Notes: generated by a model not told the origin, from the sequence alone. A stretch of 64,000 nucleotides of DNA from Lineus longissimus (GCF_910592395.1 NC_088311.1:11412501-11476500); one strand, 5' to 3'. Shown: positions 1-12,553, numbered from the stretch's first letter. Numbers and translations are program-made.

Positions 1-536
1 GCAGGCATAAATGCAACCATGTGGTGTTTCAACTGTGTATATGAAATTTGAGGACTGGATCGTTTGAAACTTGAGGAGTTAGTTGTTGCCTGTGGAAAGT
101 TGTGCTGTATTGGAATTGAACATATGTGCTTGAGGACTCTTCGCCACCTGCCAAGCTCTGACTTAGCTACCGTAGTATGAGACACCATACATAGTAGTAC
201 ATGGTTCCTTAGGTTATGCCCAGAGGGCGCTGTAATTCAGAGACTGTGGAACATGTTATCTTTATATCTGCGTCATTAATGATCATTTAGAACCACGTAA
301 ATCCCCCACAGCCAGATCTCACTGCCATTTATGGTGCTTGGTTGCTGTTGATATGATAGAAAATATACACCTCTGCAGGGGAGAAGAATGGCACCAAACT
401 TTAATGTAGTATATCTCCAAACCTCTAAACTGAAAAAGTTTCCTAAAGGGCGAAAATAAAATATTTGGTTCTTGCGGAATGTAATGCAAAATACTTCTGA
501 TATTTTGAGTTAGATTCCGCAAGAACCAATACCACC
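1..536. other. Non-coding, possibly RNF220 intron or upstream
   Basis: No convincing exon is seen on either strand. A 14-bp inverted repeat (GGTTCTTGCGGAAT at 467-480, complement at 514-527) lies just before the minisatellite and could form a stem with a 33-base loop. Confidence 0.5.
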
Positions 537-793
537 AGAGACAATTCCATAAGAGATAAATGCCTGACTATCACTAGAGACAATTCCATAAGAGATAAAT
601 GCCTGACTACCATTAGAGACAATTCCATAAGAGATAAATGCCTGACTACCGCTAGAGACAATTCCATAAGAGATAAATGCCTGACTACCACTAGAGACAA
701 TTCCATAAGAGATAAATGCCTGACTACCACTAGAGACAATTCCACGAGTGATACTTGCCTGTCAGGCATTTATCTCTTATGGAATTGTCTCTA
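537..793. repeat. 39-bp minisatellite ending in an inverted copy
   Basis: Six head-to-tail 39-bp units start at 537, 576, 615, 654, 693 and 732. Each carries CAATTCCATAAGAGATAAAT and differs by only a few bases; the last is diverged. At 761-793 one unit follows in the opposite orientation, so the array can fold on itself. There are no spacers, so this is not a CRISPR array. The minus-strand open frame here is only repeat translation. Confidence 0.9.
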
Positions 794-1266
794 GTAGACA
801 AGTGGAACAAATTGGTAAAATGCAGGCACCATGGGGATATATTTAGTAAAAACCCCTAGGCAACAAAGGACGTGTTTACAATGTGGAAGTAATAACGTAG
901 CAAGCATTTGTTTACAATAATAATTGAAGTCAATTGTTCATACTTGCATTATTTATGATGTCATTTTCATCCAGATCTGAAAATAAATGCTTTTGCCTGT
1001 ATCGGAGAAAATTTAACGAAAAGGTGCCATTTACAGCAAATTTCTTCAAATGAGTGACACGTATAAACTATACACTATCTTTGGCATATGTTATTTCGCC
1101 TACTTCAAACTCCTGTATTTTTTCAGTAAAAAATCTACTTAAGTCTGTTGTGCCTCTCTTTTTGTTTGATTAATATTGCTTCGAACACGCTTGTGTTGAT
1201 ACATCATACCAATATTGGTCGACACTGGATCCTTTCATCTTGCTTGATTCCTTAATGTTCCATCAG
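794..1266. other. Intronic or upstream non-coding
   Basis: AT-rich sequence with no recognisable feature until a pyrimidine-rich tract and CAG at 1264-1266, taken as the acceptor of the first RNF220 exon in the window. Confidence 0.4.
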
Positions 1267-4200
1267 ATATAGTGAAAAAGACATCATACCATGCAACATG
1301 GATGACCCAACAGAACAAAAGGAATTGCAGGCATTGAGGGGAGCCTATCTGAAGTAAGTATGGGGCTTTTTACATGGGACCAAACTGATCTAAATCAATC
1401 TAGACTAGTCTAGATTAGTGTGCCCTGTAAATGGGGATATCCTAATCTAAGAGCCAAGAGCCAGGAGCCGCGATAACCGTTTTTTTACAGGAGAGATAGG
1501 CAGAGTACCGGTAGTAATAGTAATAGTAATAGTGTATCATCTCATTGCTTGAATTGGCCGATTTCAAGAATTTTGAGCAGTGTCATGCCTTTTCAAAACT
1601 ATTTTGATTTCACTATTTGCGCAAGGCTACACGATACGGCAGGAATGACAAACACGTGTGATTGTAAGTAGTGTATGAAGTGCAGGCACAATGTACACTG
1701 CACCCACGGTATTGTATAGACGGCGTTACTATGGTACGATACAAACTCCAGGCATGGTAGACTGCTGACAATTCCGCTATCCAGGCGGTGATGACTTACA
1801 ACGTCATAAACGGTTACAAAATAAATTCATTTTTTATTCACTGGGATACCTGTAGGCTTAGGATTCCCAAAGATAATAATTATATTCATTAGCCTTTACT
1901 TTTCCTTTGGCTCGTGGCTTTCCTGGCGGCAATTGACTCTTTAACGGAGTCTTGGCTCGTGGCTCTTGGCTCTCAGATTAGGGTGTCCCCTGTAAATGCG
2001 CATGAGTGTGATCTGGTTGGGTCCCGTCTAGTTCCATGTACATACACCTTACCAAAAATATATAATCAGCTTGCTTATACATTGTTGACCTTTAATACGT
2101 CATACCAATGCAAGTATCAATTCGTGTCTTGTACCCCCCCTCCTCAAGGGTATGACACCTTATCACCCTATAACGACATCTTAAGGCTCAAGCGTCACCC
2201 TTTTTTCACCAATGCTACTTTTTCTTTCGTCAAGACATCACCATCAACAATATATCAGTTATCACCATCATATAAAGTAACCGGACTAATTTTACTGGGT
2301 AAGGCTGTATGTTCGACAAGACATCGACACATTAGCATCCTTATTTTTCCAGCTTCGCCAAATTTTTACTAAAGGAAAAATAAATACTACTCAAGCTTCG
2401 GCAAAGATTAGTGGTGATAGCTTAACTACCCTTGAGGAGGGGGGGTACAAGAAACGAATTGATACTTGCACAAGACTTACGTTATTGCGAGTGATGTGAT
2501 CTGGTCTGGTTTGGTTTTGTTCTGTGTAAATGGTATGAGAGAGTGAAAATTGTCTAGTTCAGAGTGGAAATCACATAGTGAGGTGCATGGGGGAAGACGG
2601 TCTTGGCATATGAGACAATCTGGAACATAAGTGGTATTCCATTAAGAACTGGGTACAGAAAAATGGGAAATTCATAATTGGTAAAAAAATTCATTGTAAT
2701 TTTGTCAATATAAAACACGGCAAAAAACTAACGTGAAAAAAAGGACTATCGGTAGCTAGGGCTTCATGACCATATGAGTGACTTCATGAGGGTATGGCTT
2801 GCTCATAGATGATGCCACCATTTTCTACAATCAGTCATGATGGAGAAACGTCCGGTTCTTGTTATGATTGAGAAAGGAATTCACAGTTGTAAAAGCGCTG
2901 GATTTAGCAATTGATGTGTTCTGTCCTAATATTTCAGGACTGAAATGAATTCGAGCTCTACTTCATCACCTTCAGAAAGGAATCGATGGTCGATGGAAGA
3001 TACATGTAGTAAGTTGCCTCTTTTACTACGATAATGATTATTATGAACGGGGCCGTCAGAGGTGCACTTTTATAGGTATAGGCAGATTTCTGGAGGGAAG
3101 AATGTTTTGCCTGGGAGAGGGGCATTTCAAACAAATCAGCGATTTTGGCAGTCAAGTTTGGAAATGTCTTTTCCAAAAGTGGGGTCGTTCCCTACCCTCA
3201 TTGCATTGCCTACAACTATTTCATGACCTTGGACTTTCCTTCAATGTACATGTAGCCAATTTTCACCATTACAAAAGCAACACACACTCCATCTGATGAC
3301 TTTTTTTGGAACTAATGAAAACGGGACGAGGAATGGACAATAAGATTTGAATCCAAACAGGACAGAGGCTATTCAGTCCAAACCACAATTGACTTACCTA
3401 ATTTGCAGGTGCTATGCCCAGTGAACACGCAGCCTATGCATACAAAATGTAGGTTGCACAAAGGTGCCATCCATTTACAACATACGCACGAAAAGCCTCA
3501 TTTTCGGACCCCCTTGTACGCATGCTGTACGTTACGGTAATACCCCCTTCCCCCTTGAGTACGTACTACTACGACTCTGACCAGGGTGTGTGTTTGGAAC
3601 TTCAGAAATTAAAAAAAACTCAAGTTTTTTTCAAAAGGGTGGGTAAAGTTTCCTGTATTCAGAAACAAAATGTTATCGATTAATTGTAAAGCTATTACCA
3701 GGACGTACAAAATGATACCTTATTCAGCTCTGAACTCTTAAAGATAAAGGGGATACAGAGCAGTTTGTCCAAGAGACAAAACTGAATATCTTATCTAATT
3801 TCCTATGCTATGGCATGATGGTTGGCATTCTTTGTCTTACAGGGGTTTTAGAACCTCGTTAAAATACCGTTTCCTAATTATTAGCCAAATAATCGTTACT
3901 AAACGAGTAACAGTATTTGAGGCATGTATTTTGTGACAAAAATCAAGCAACAACAAGCCAATGAATTGTAGTGATAGCACTTGAATAGAAGACGAATTAT
4001 CTTGCAAAAGCCCCCTATTGTCAAAATCTGGAATCTAGTTAAGATGCTGTAGTATTGGTTCCAAATCTTCGTCTTTATGAATTCTTGATATAATGTATAA
4101 TGACCGACGTGCCTGAGTGTCAGCCGGCGTCTCTTGGCGATATTGAAAAGCTTCTTGTGATGTATTAAATGACAGTAAATTCAGAAATAAACTCCTGTCG

Positions 4201-7071
4201 GTATTATCATTATTTTTTAAATCCGCCATGATAAAACACAAGCAGATAATAACAACACGTGACATATAACTGATGTTTATTTGCGGCGATAGATGGCACG
4301 CGTACGCCGAGAACGATCGTCAGGCAAATATGGTGATCAGTGATTTCGTGCTGGAAAAATCTTACTTTTGGTGCGTACGTACACATTAGCTTTGACCCTC
4401 TCCCCATGTACGGATGCTGTATGCATTTGTATCAAGCCGCCTCGATGCATACGTACTAAATGGATGGCCCCAAATGGTCTGATCACAGTATAAATAACGG
4501 TCACATCAGCTGCGGGCTATTTACACACACATTGGCAAACATATAGGGCCACAAAAAAGGGGGTTAACATAACGTATTCCGTATGATGAGAATATATAGT
4601 CTCTACATGGTGGCCCAGAATTATTTTCCCTCACACAATGGATACACAATAGAATTCTATTGTGCAAGGGAAAATAATTCTGGGCCACCCTGTACTATCA
4701 TCATTTTTTTGACCAAAGTATAGATGTCAGATGTTTTCTTTTCAGACGAAGGAGATGGTCATTCATCTCAGAATACTGAATCTGGGAAAGAGTAAGTTGT
4801 GAAAATTTATTTGGATACTGTTGTCAAGATTATCAGAAGTGTATGTTGGACTAGTGAAAGGACGCAAAATTCTTTAAAATGAGTCTTTTGGTACTGGTTT
4901 ATCCATCACAGAGTTCTCTTTAAAATAAGTACTGTACATGGCAATCTCTTCAAGAGGATGGCCTGGGATATGAACGTACAGTGCGGAGATTATCTAAAGA
5001 GTACTTGACAAGAATCTGGAACAGTCTGAAAATAATTCCCAATGTGACAGTATGATCAAAATTTAGTGGTTATAGGCTGGGTTTACATACAGCATAGATG
5101 AGAATTTTCTGGTAATTTCCGTATTTCCGGGAGAGGCACTGCCAGAGTGAAACAAAAATTCCAGTGCCTGCACAATTCTGGGTCCCACTTTATACCCAAC
5201 CCACAACGATACAGACAGCAAATGAACTCATTTGGAGTTGGTTTCATAGTCATTTATCATGTCATGTTTTCAAGCCCAAGGTCAATTCTAATCTGGGTTA
5301 TTCACAGAACCCGCCCCAAAAAACGTTATTTTTTTGCGGTTTTGATACATTGTTTTAACGAAGTATCACAGTAATGTCATTGGATGACAGTTTTTGAGCT
5401 TGAAGGTCTGGTTCTTATCAAAATCAGTACCAAATTAGCCACTTCAGACTTCCCAAAAAGTGGTTTTATGAACTGTGTTGTTGGTGACTCGATAACCAGG
5501 GCTTGGTGTAGTCCTAAAATAGTCGCGGGAGTCATTCATTCATACTAGAAAACTTTCAGAGCTTACAAGTTTTCCAGAACGTCTTCTTCGAACACTCTCC
5601 TATTAAAAGGCATTGTTGAACATGAGCAGCCAATGTTGTGTGCATCTGTTCAATGATAAAGTATCTGTAATCAATAAAATCAGTCCATGGGAGGGAGGGA
5701 AACATAATTTATTTTTTCATTGTGACCGTGTTTCTCATTTCAAGGTACGATAATATTGAAGGATCAAGAACTGAAATCATTGAGTCATTACGCATCAAAA
5801 TCAAGACTCAGACAAAGGCCGGGCTGAAGGGTGATAAACACAAGTGTTTGATTTGCATGGTAAGCTATTCTACAATGAAAGTATCCTGAGCCAAATTGGG
5901 ATCCGGGGTGCCCGATATATCCCAAGTGTGGGTCTGGCATACTTGAATTGTAAACACCCTGCAGTAGTAAAATGTTTAACATTTCAGGTTGCAATCCTGC
6001 TGTACGAAAGGTACATAAGTTTCATGTACATGAAACTCACATGAAAATTAGGTACATTGTCATTGGATCAAATGTGTAACCTACCCACAGGTTGGGTGTA
6101 ATTTGCATGTTTATTGCACAAAACATATTCAAATTTAGGGACAATAATTGTAATTGAGACTGTACATACATATGACCAGGGCAAGCTTTAAAAATTAGCC
6201 TACCATATGTGTGACAGCAAGTATGGAATCTATAAGCTTACTTGGCAACAGTCATGTTTTATATATTTGTAAAATAGTTTCAGATTGCCAGATAGATACA
6301 TGTTGGAGTTGAAAGAGGAAGCTTGTCTTGATAGCCAACTCAACCAGAATAGTTGTCACAGCAGCTGTTGTTATCTGTTGTCATTTTCTCCCTTCAGGAA
6401 CCATATACTGTCCCTTTAACATCAACCCAGTGTTGGCATGTACATTGTGAAGAATGTTGGCTCAGGACCCTGGTATGTATCATCACTAATACTTATATCA
6501 AGTATAAATTCCTTGCTCTCAACATTATCTTAGCGAGCAGATATGCATACACTATCAGTAACAGCTCCTTTTGGGGATGGTACTTCCAACATTGTAACCA
6601 GCTTGTGTGGTCTCGAATATTTGTGTATAGAATGTAAAATAGGTCATTACCACCTAGATTTTGAGTAAAATAAGTCTAACATACCTAGTGTGAAAATCCA
6701 AAATTTCATGTGAAGTGAAAACTGGCCTCCTGGTGGCAAACGATGAATACTTTGCAAACTTTTCTCACTAAACTATTAGAACTGATCTCTGAATATGTCC
6801 CCAAGAGTCATTTTTTCTTCATTACAGTGAGTGCGAATAAATCATCATAGCTAAAGAAATGCTCCCTATTTGATAGGGAGGTCCCTCTCATTAAATTAAT
6901 TTCAAGTTGAAAATGATCCCTGTAGTGTCGTCTCGTCTAGCTGATGTTTAGCTCTCAATAACATGCTAAGTATTTTGATTCTCCACCTTGTTATTTCAGG
7001 GGGCCAAGAAGTTGTGTCCTCAGTGTAACACGATAACATCCCCAGCTGATCTGCGCAGGATCTACTTTTGA
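1267..7071 (+). CDS. RNF220: RING-type E3 ubiquitin ligase RNF220, 3' exons
   Basis: This is the C-terminal end of an RNF220-like E3 ligase, which passes ubiquitin from an E2 to substrates. Six exons are read: 1267-1353, 2938-3008, 4746-4791, 5745-5859, 6398-6472 and 7000-7071 (stop TGA 7069-7071). Every intron begins GT and ends AG, and the phases (2, 1, 2, 0, 0) join into one frame of 154 residues. The RING is split over the last three exons: KCLICM, then QCWHVHCEECWLRTL, then LCPQC, and the protein ends DLRRIYF. From memory, the order, spacing and C-terminus match vertebrate RNF220 closely. The first two exons encode acidic, Ser-rich sequence. The 5' exons lie outside the window, so the protein start is not seen. 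An ATG at 1298 is in frame, but upstream sequence stays open back to the acceptor at 1266, so it is probably internal. Confidence 0.88.
1367..2042. mobile_element. Foldback (MITE-like) element
   Basis: The left end (1367-1470) and right end (1940-2042) are imperfect inverted repeats. The best block is CTAATCTAAGAGCCAAGAGCC on the left, matched on the complement near 1955-1985, flanked on both sides by a TTTACA-GGGGA motif. No coding capacity is seen; the plus open frame at 1914-2372 runs through the right end and is spurious. A third copy of the end motif at 2498-2531 suggests a nested or composite structure. It lies in an RNF220 intron. Confidence 0.6.
2109..2470. mobile_element. Short foldback element, 44-bp arms
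   Basis: Positions 2109-2152 and 2427-2470 are inverted copies of a 44-bp block with a C7/G7 run; few mismatches are visible. The interior is AT-rich and non-coding. It is probably a separate insertion beside or within the preceding foldback element. Confidence 0.7.
3462..4475. mobile_element. Diverged inverted-repeat element of about 1 kb
   Basis: GCCATCCATTTA near 3468 recurs inverted near 4460. Both ends continue with similar GTACG-rich sequence and a run of pyrimidines. The ends are diverged, so the exact limits are uncertain. A small minus-strand open frame lies inside. It is within an RNF220 intron. Confidence 0.4.
4035..4229 (-). CDS. Small ORF, unrecognised
   Basis: A 64-residue minus-strand frame starts at an ATG at 4229 in good context (ATCATGGCGG) and ends at 4035. 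It begins MADLKNNDNTDRSLFLNLL, is hydrophilic and coding-like in composition, and sits inside a foldback element within an RNF220 intron. It may be an N-terminal exon of an element gene or chance. No known domain is recognised. Confidence 0.25.
   Translation of the reverse strand: MADLKNNDNTDRSLFLNLLSFNTSQEAFQYRQETPADTQARRSLYIISRIHKDEDLEPILQHLN
4606..4692. mobile_element. 87-bp palindromic mariner-type MITE
   Basis: CATGGTGGCCCAGAATTATT on the left is mirrored by a near-perfect complement ending GGGCCACCCTG at 4692. The centre holds ACAATAGAATTCTATTGT, itself a palindrome. TA flanks both ends (4604-4605, 4693-4694), the target duplication of Tc1/mariner elements. There is no coding capacity. 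Confidence 0.8.
5860..6397 (+). other. RNF220 intron inside the RING domain
   Basis: This intron begins GTAAGC and ends CCTTCAG. It separates the first CxxC pair of the RING from the central CWHVHC block. Open frames here are not supported. Confidence 0.6.
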
Positions 7072-7178
7072 AGCCATCATGTTTGGTGAAGTACGTCCTG
7101 GACTCCTCACTTTGGAGAGCTGTGATGTTGCAGCTTGACGCATAGGACACCTTGACTTCTTCGTCTTAATGCAGTCAA

Positions 7179-7184
7179 AATAAA
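7179..7184 (+). promoter_or_regulatory. Candidate poly(A) signal for RNF220
   Basis: AATAAA lies 108 bases after the RNF220 stop codon on the same strand. No downstream GU-rich element was clearly identified, and the true 3' end could be further on. Confidence 0.45.
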
Positions 7185-7384
7185 CTGCATGAAAAGGAAA
7201 GGTAGAAGGCCTGCCACGATCAGGTTAAACTGAGCAAAACTGGTGGTTGCTATCTGGTTGTTGCTCTGAAAATGTTGCGCGTCTCAGGCATGATGACACC
7301 GACAATTACCAGCCGAGTTTGGTAAATTTTCAAACAGTGAAATATATAAACATACCGCCGTATGTTACGATGCAAATCTATGTA

Positions 7385-8288
7385 CAATCATGTTCAAAAG
7401 TTTATGGACACCAGTTTTTGCACATTTTCTCAAAAACGGCTAATCCTATTGAACCCAAATTTTCACCAATGGTGGAGAATCTTCTTGGCTATCGAATGAC
7501 GTGATAGTTGATATCAGGACCAATTGCATAACAAAGTTATTACATAATTTTGAGAGGGATCTTTTTTTTACTTTTTTGTTAATCAATTTTTCAAAACCAA
7601 ATTAACCTACAGTATATATTGCACATAGCTAAGACTTTCTGTGAAAAAAATTTGGATAAATCTCATTTCGGTTTTGAGATATATCGAAATATCAAAATTT
7701 TGATATTTTGATAATTTGATATTTTTGGGTTTTTTGCAACTGTATCATTGAGAAGTCATACCCAAATAATGATTGGCACCAATTTAGCACAGCTAGCAAC
7801 TAATATTGCTGAGAAAAGGTGGATACTTGGTAGTATGAAAATTTTCATATTATAATTTCAAGATGTTCCTTTAGTTGAAAATCAGAAAAAAATCACCATT
7901 CATTCAGGGGACATGGATACTACTAGGATATATCGAAAAATCAGAAAAATCTCAAAATTTTCAGAATCTCAAAATTTTGATATTTTGATATATCATGAAA
8001 AGTAAATGATATTTTCAAATACTTTCTTCACAGAAAGTCTTAGCATTGTTATCTGTATGATGCAAGATTTATACTTCGATTTAAAAAAAATCAACCAAAA
8101 AGTGAAAAATAGATGCCTCTCAAAATTATGTAATAACTTTGTTATGCAATTGGTCCTGATATCAACTATCACGTCATTCGATAGCCAGGAAGATTCTCCA
8201 CCATTGGTGAATATTTGGGTTCAATAGGATTAGCCGTTTTTGAGAAAATGTGCAAAAACTGGTGTCCATAAACTTTCCGACAAGGGTG
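7385..8288. mobile_element. 904-bp Tc1/mariner-type element, long inverted repeats
   Basis: Inverted ends share AAAGTTTATGGACACCAG, and the near-identical part covers about 7399-7565 and 8105-8274. Weaker pairing continues inward through a TTTGATATTTTGATA-rich zone. TA flanks both ends (7383-7384, 8289-8290). No transposase is present. The open frames inside both arms are the same sequence read in two orientations. Confidence 0.75.
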
Positions 8289-8290
8289 TA

Positions 8291-9973
8291 CGTGTACATG
8301 TACGTATTATTTACTGAAAATGGATACTGTACACACCTGGTGTTAGAAAATGGCACTAGATATAGTGCACGTTTTAAGATGTATATCTCTAGCGTCACAA
8401 ACTCTGTAAACTGCAGTTGTGCCAACTCGGCATTCTCTGAAGAATCCCCTAGAGCTATTTTTCATTCTAATTTATGTAGCATTTAGCTCTTGTGACTGCA
8501 ATTGCATGTGTAAATTGCAAGCTTTAGGCCACATTAAAAAAATCTTTAGTTTCGCATCAGCGCCCGCCTAGTTTTTAGCATTATACTTAGTATCCATGTG
8601 TTTCAATGTAGAGCTTCCAGTGCATTGTACAAGACTCGTAGAGAATGTCAATTTCATTATTTTTTTACGATTTAAATAAACAGTTTTGAATATTTAATAG
8701 TTTGTTGATCATCTATTATCAAATAGATGATGTTGGCCATTTGGTGTCCACTGCGCCTGCATGACCGCAACTGAATGAAGAGATCATTCAGGGACTGTCT
8801 GACAGCTGTGATTGTTGACCCGACGTCATGACATCATGATGACATCATGGCATCCTTGTGACGTCATCAGCGACATCATAGCCTGAGCCTGCATGCTCTG
8901 TTGCTCATGGCAACAAGAGAGGACCAAAATGAAGGATTTTTGCTACTGGGCACCGTGCACTGATGGTATGAAGCAACCATGTGTGCCTGATAGGTCATGA
9001 AGGTGCAGGTTTCGTCAAGAGAGACTCATCAGATGCGTGTGGCGACAAAGAAATACAGTTGGATATACAGAGGTATCCTGATAGCGGGACCGCAAGGAGT
9101 CAATTTCTCCCCTTGATTGACCTAGAGTAGATCTTGGTCAGTTCATCCAGGCAGTATCAAATATTATCAAATAGGGCCATTTTCTAAAGGATATAGTTAA
9201 TTAGAAGATGGTCCCACTACAATGTTAAAAAAATTTAAAGAAAAAAAACCCCCTCCTCACTTTTCAGAAGTGCAACTGATGCTAAACTAACTTTCTTTTA
9301 TGTGGCCTTTTGAAAAGTTGGGCTTTTCTACGACCAACTGGTCAACGTTGGTATTTTAACCCTTTCACTGCAGGCATAATTTTATGCTTGTCTCATGCTG
9401 TACTGGCACAATATTTGATTTCTGATATTTCTTGCTTGCCCCTTATAAACCTTGTTGGTGAAAGATTTAAAGATGCTGTAAAAAAAATATTAATAGAATC
9501 TCTTCTGTATCACAACCTGCACTCATTTGTGTTTTTAAACACAATCAAAGTCTAACTGAAACTCAAGAAATAACATGAAATCCAGAGTAGAGAACATCAC
9601 AAGACCAACTAAAAGGTAACATAGACTCTGATTCTCATGTGTCTTCAAACTCACTTTTCTCTCTCAAAAAAAATTAGAACTGCACTTTAATTGATAAATT
9701 TCTTCATTCCCTACCATTCCATCTATTAAAATTAGTTTTAAACACAAGGACAACGATTTAGGTCAGTCATCTGCCCAAAACCACTGGGGTTATAGTTGGC
9801 CAACAGTGGCAGAAGGCCTTGTTTAACCATAGTTGAAGTTGGCAATAAAGGGGTAGCCCTACTCCCATTTAAACTTCACTTTTATGGTGGCTGCAGGTCA
9901 TTGCAAAACCTGTGTACCATTTGAGGACAGCTAATTTCTGCCTGAACTGTATTTTGACCACTGTGTCCATGTA
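8291..9973. other. Intergenic, no gene seen
   Basis: Low-complexity AT-rich sequence. A cluster of TGACGTCA/ATGACATCA-like palindromes at 8820-8880 resembles CREB/ATF sites, but no adjacent promoter can be recognised. Confidence 0.4.
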
Positions 9974-10133
9974 CAGTGGAACCTCTGTTAGCGGACACCT
10001 CTCTATTAAGGACACTAGTTTTGGTCCCAAATTGGTTGTTTCCATTCAATTTGATCTCTCTAATCAGGACACCTCTCTATTAAGGAGAGCACTTGTCACT
10101 CCCGAGGGTGTCCTTAATAGAGAGGTTCTACTG
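9974..10133. mobile_element. 160-bp pogo/Tigger-like MITE
   Basis: The ends are CAGTGGAACCTCTGTTAGCG and, inverted, CAGTAGAACCTCTCTATTAA. TA dinucleotides flank both ends. The 'accTCTctattaaGGACAc' pattern recurs inside. These ends are typical of pogo-superfamily non-autonomous elements. Confidence 0.8.
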
Positions 10134-10664
10134 TATATTGATTGTTGTTTATCACGGCTGTCACACGGTCACCATCTTCATGGTTCAGAACGACTAAAAT
10201 TTTTCTCAGCCCAGCGAGGAAAGGGGGAGAGTTTCTTGTATCTTAGAAATTTCTATTCTGTTGATTGATGATTTGAGATCAACAAACGACACTGGGAGAA
10301 CTTGGTCAACATCACATTAATGTATAAATTTTCCGTAATGTTGAAATTCCTGTTTCCTGTTGTTATTTTCAAACATTTGGGAGTTGAATTTATACAACGA
10401 TACATGTACATGTACATCTTCAGTTAGGGACTGGTATGATGAATTAAGTATTGTGTCATTGTCAATATAGAAATAAACCGCACTGTATATTTGAATTGAA
10501 ATTGTCCTTGTTGGTATTGGTGTTCCTATGCATGTTCATTATAGATACTGTATTCATGAAAAATATTAATCTAAAATGCGGGAGAATATGTGGCTTAAAA
10601 TCTAAAGGATTTGCTTCAAATCCTTTTCCTCTCGAGGGAGCATCGTAAATAGGTTAAAGCCTAA

Positions 10665-11121
10665 AAAGACATGAGGAAACCAGCCCTGTAAAAATTATCC
10701 CCTGACCATCCCCCACCAACTAATGGAAAATGCCTTAGATGCCGGGGGGGATGGATATTTGATGAGGGGAGAGTTTCTGAGGAATAGCTTATTGACTTTA
10801 GCTCTCAGCTTATCTGAGCCAGGTAACCTCCTGCTGAGTTGCCGGACCAAAGGCTGAGGTCAACATATGTTGTTACATAACCGATCTTGCTATCACATCC
10901 TGGTTGCCTTGTAGTCGACCAAATTACTTCTAATTTTGTCTCATCACAGTAATTAGTCATGATCACATGATGATGAACCTGGCCCGAGTATCACTGGTTA
11001 CGCTGGCCATTAGGTAGATAAGGTAAATATGCCGATCATCACTGTGTGTAGTATCAGCGGGGTGCTTGAAGTTGGAGGGCGACTAAATATTTTACAGGGC
11101 TGGTTTCCTCATGTGACATTT
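10665..11121. mobile_element. Foldback element, about 25-bp ends
   Basis: ATGAGGAAACCAGCCCTGTA at 10671-10690 is repeated inverted at about 11093-11112. The interior is non-coding and includes a G-rich run near 10744. The superfamily is not recognised. Confidence 0.65.
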
Positions 11122-12100
11122 TATAGCCTCTCCTTGAAGCCCCCAGGTTAACACACAGTTTGTATAAAGCCTTTGCAAGGGAACAGACGCCCCTGAATCA
11201 CCACTTCAAGTCATTCAGGACTTCATACCTAGTCAACTAGTCCTTGATTTCGAGTTTCTGAACAGGCTGGGTACGTTTTATGTTATGAAAAAAGTGTTGA
11301 ATGAAGCCATTTCCACTCCAGAATATAAATTCAGCCTTCTGGAAAGTTTTAAAACTAGTTTTGTTTAAAACCTAGTCCCAAGGACAAAATAATTTCCTCG
11401 ACAGCAATCGCTGAATACTTTCAGTTATAAGATTATTCTTCATGTAACTCAAATACAATTTCCCGGCACAAGGTTCACGAAAACAGTCCAGTCTCACAAA
11501 ATAACGAATCTACAAAGGAAAGTTTCTTCATGCATTCTGCAACAATTAACCAATGTTATCCCATTTGGAGAGCGTTCTGTATTCTGCAAAGTTTGAATCA
11601 TGGATAAGTCGGTTGGGTATGTTGAGGCGTCAACATCTGAAAAAGACAAAGTTTAGAAGATAAAACTGATGACCCCCTCCAGCCCCCCTCGGACAATGTC
11701 ACAACCAGACCATCATAGGGTCTGTTAGTGTTTGGATGTACTTGGACGTTGGACCAGGTCGAGTCATCCTCTTGTCTTGTTGGCATTGAGTTGCATTGCA
11801 CTGCAGTCGGACATCAGAAATCCTGCAGAGTACATCCGGCTTCAGCCTACTTGATGCTATTAGTGCCAGGGTAAATCGCCATGCCCGTTGGCCTGCTACA
11901 TACTGGAGCTGTATCCAGTTGCTTGGAGGTACCAAAAAGAGGACATGATGTGCTGCATCATGGTGAAAGGGAGGCTGTGCACTGTATTGGCAGAGTGTAC
12001 ACTCCGGACGCACTGGACCGGCCTCGTCCCTCACACCCTTCCATAGAGGAAGGGCGATCAGGATGACAAATGGTCAGCATGTCCATTTACGACTGACAAT
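11122..12100. other. Intergenic, no recognisable gene
   Basis: Overlapping open frames exist on both strands at 11598-12066. None shows a domain I recognise, and the higher GC content alone explains the openness. A decayed element gene is possible. Confidence 0.35.
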
Positions 12101-12139
12101 TAAAGGCCAATGCCAATTTTCAAAGTTACTGACAATTAA

Positions 12140-12310
12140 AGGCCAACGCCGTTCGTAAAGTATTTGGAATTTGGAATTGAATTTGAAAATTGTGTGTAAT
12201 ACATACTGGATATAAATGTCGACAATTCCGTTGCGTAGAAAGATGTACAAATATTCTAATTACCGAGTTTCAGCAAATTCATCTGCGTAATAACTGCACT
12301 ACGGCATTGT
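12140..12310. repeat. Dispersed repeat, copy 1 of 2 in window
   Basis: The segment from ACGCCGTTCGT through GTAATAACTGCAC is clearly related to 50365-50540, in the same orientation and diverged at many positions. It is preceded by a short tandem duplication containing TGACAATTAAAGGCCAA. It is an unclassified interspersed repeat. Confidence 0.55.
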
Positions 12311-12553
12311 ATTTAACGGTGCATGTATTTACTGCAACGGACGATGTGCAACAATCTTGACGCTAGAGGCGCTGATTTCGTTCTGGAATTTTTTCATTTC
12401 GGCACAGGGTAAACTTTCTAAAGATTTGTCCACCGACCAAGGAGTTTGACACCAGCAGATGAACTTTTCCCTTAAAGAAATTGGCAGCTTTTTATTGCAG
12501 TATGTTTGTTCCTCTTCTGGTTCTCATACCCAATTTTAGTTTCAGCTCTTAGA

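Noticed and set aside
537-793. CRISPR-like array
   Set aside because: The units are contiguous without unique spacers and the DNA is animal, so it is a minisatellite.
1914-2372. 152-codon plus-strand frame
   Set aside because: It crosses the ends of two foldback elements and has no domain or splice sites.
8006-8486. Overlapping frames on both strands near 8000-8490
   Set aside because: They translate the arms of the Tc1-type inverted-repeat element; the same sequence is read near 7250-7500.
8820-8880. Cluster of TGACGTCA-like sites as a promoter
   Set aside because: No gene start lies next to it, and the motif repeats look like simple sequence duplication.
11598-12066. Overlapping frames of 61-111 codons on both strands
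   Set aside because: No recognisable domain and no consistent exon borders; the openness follows local GC content.
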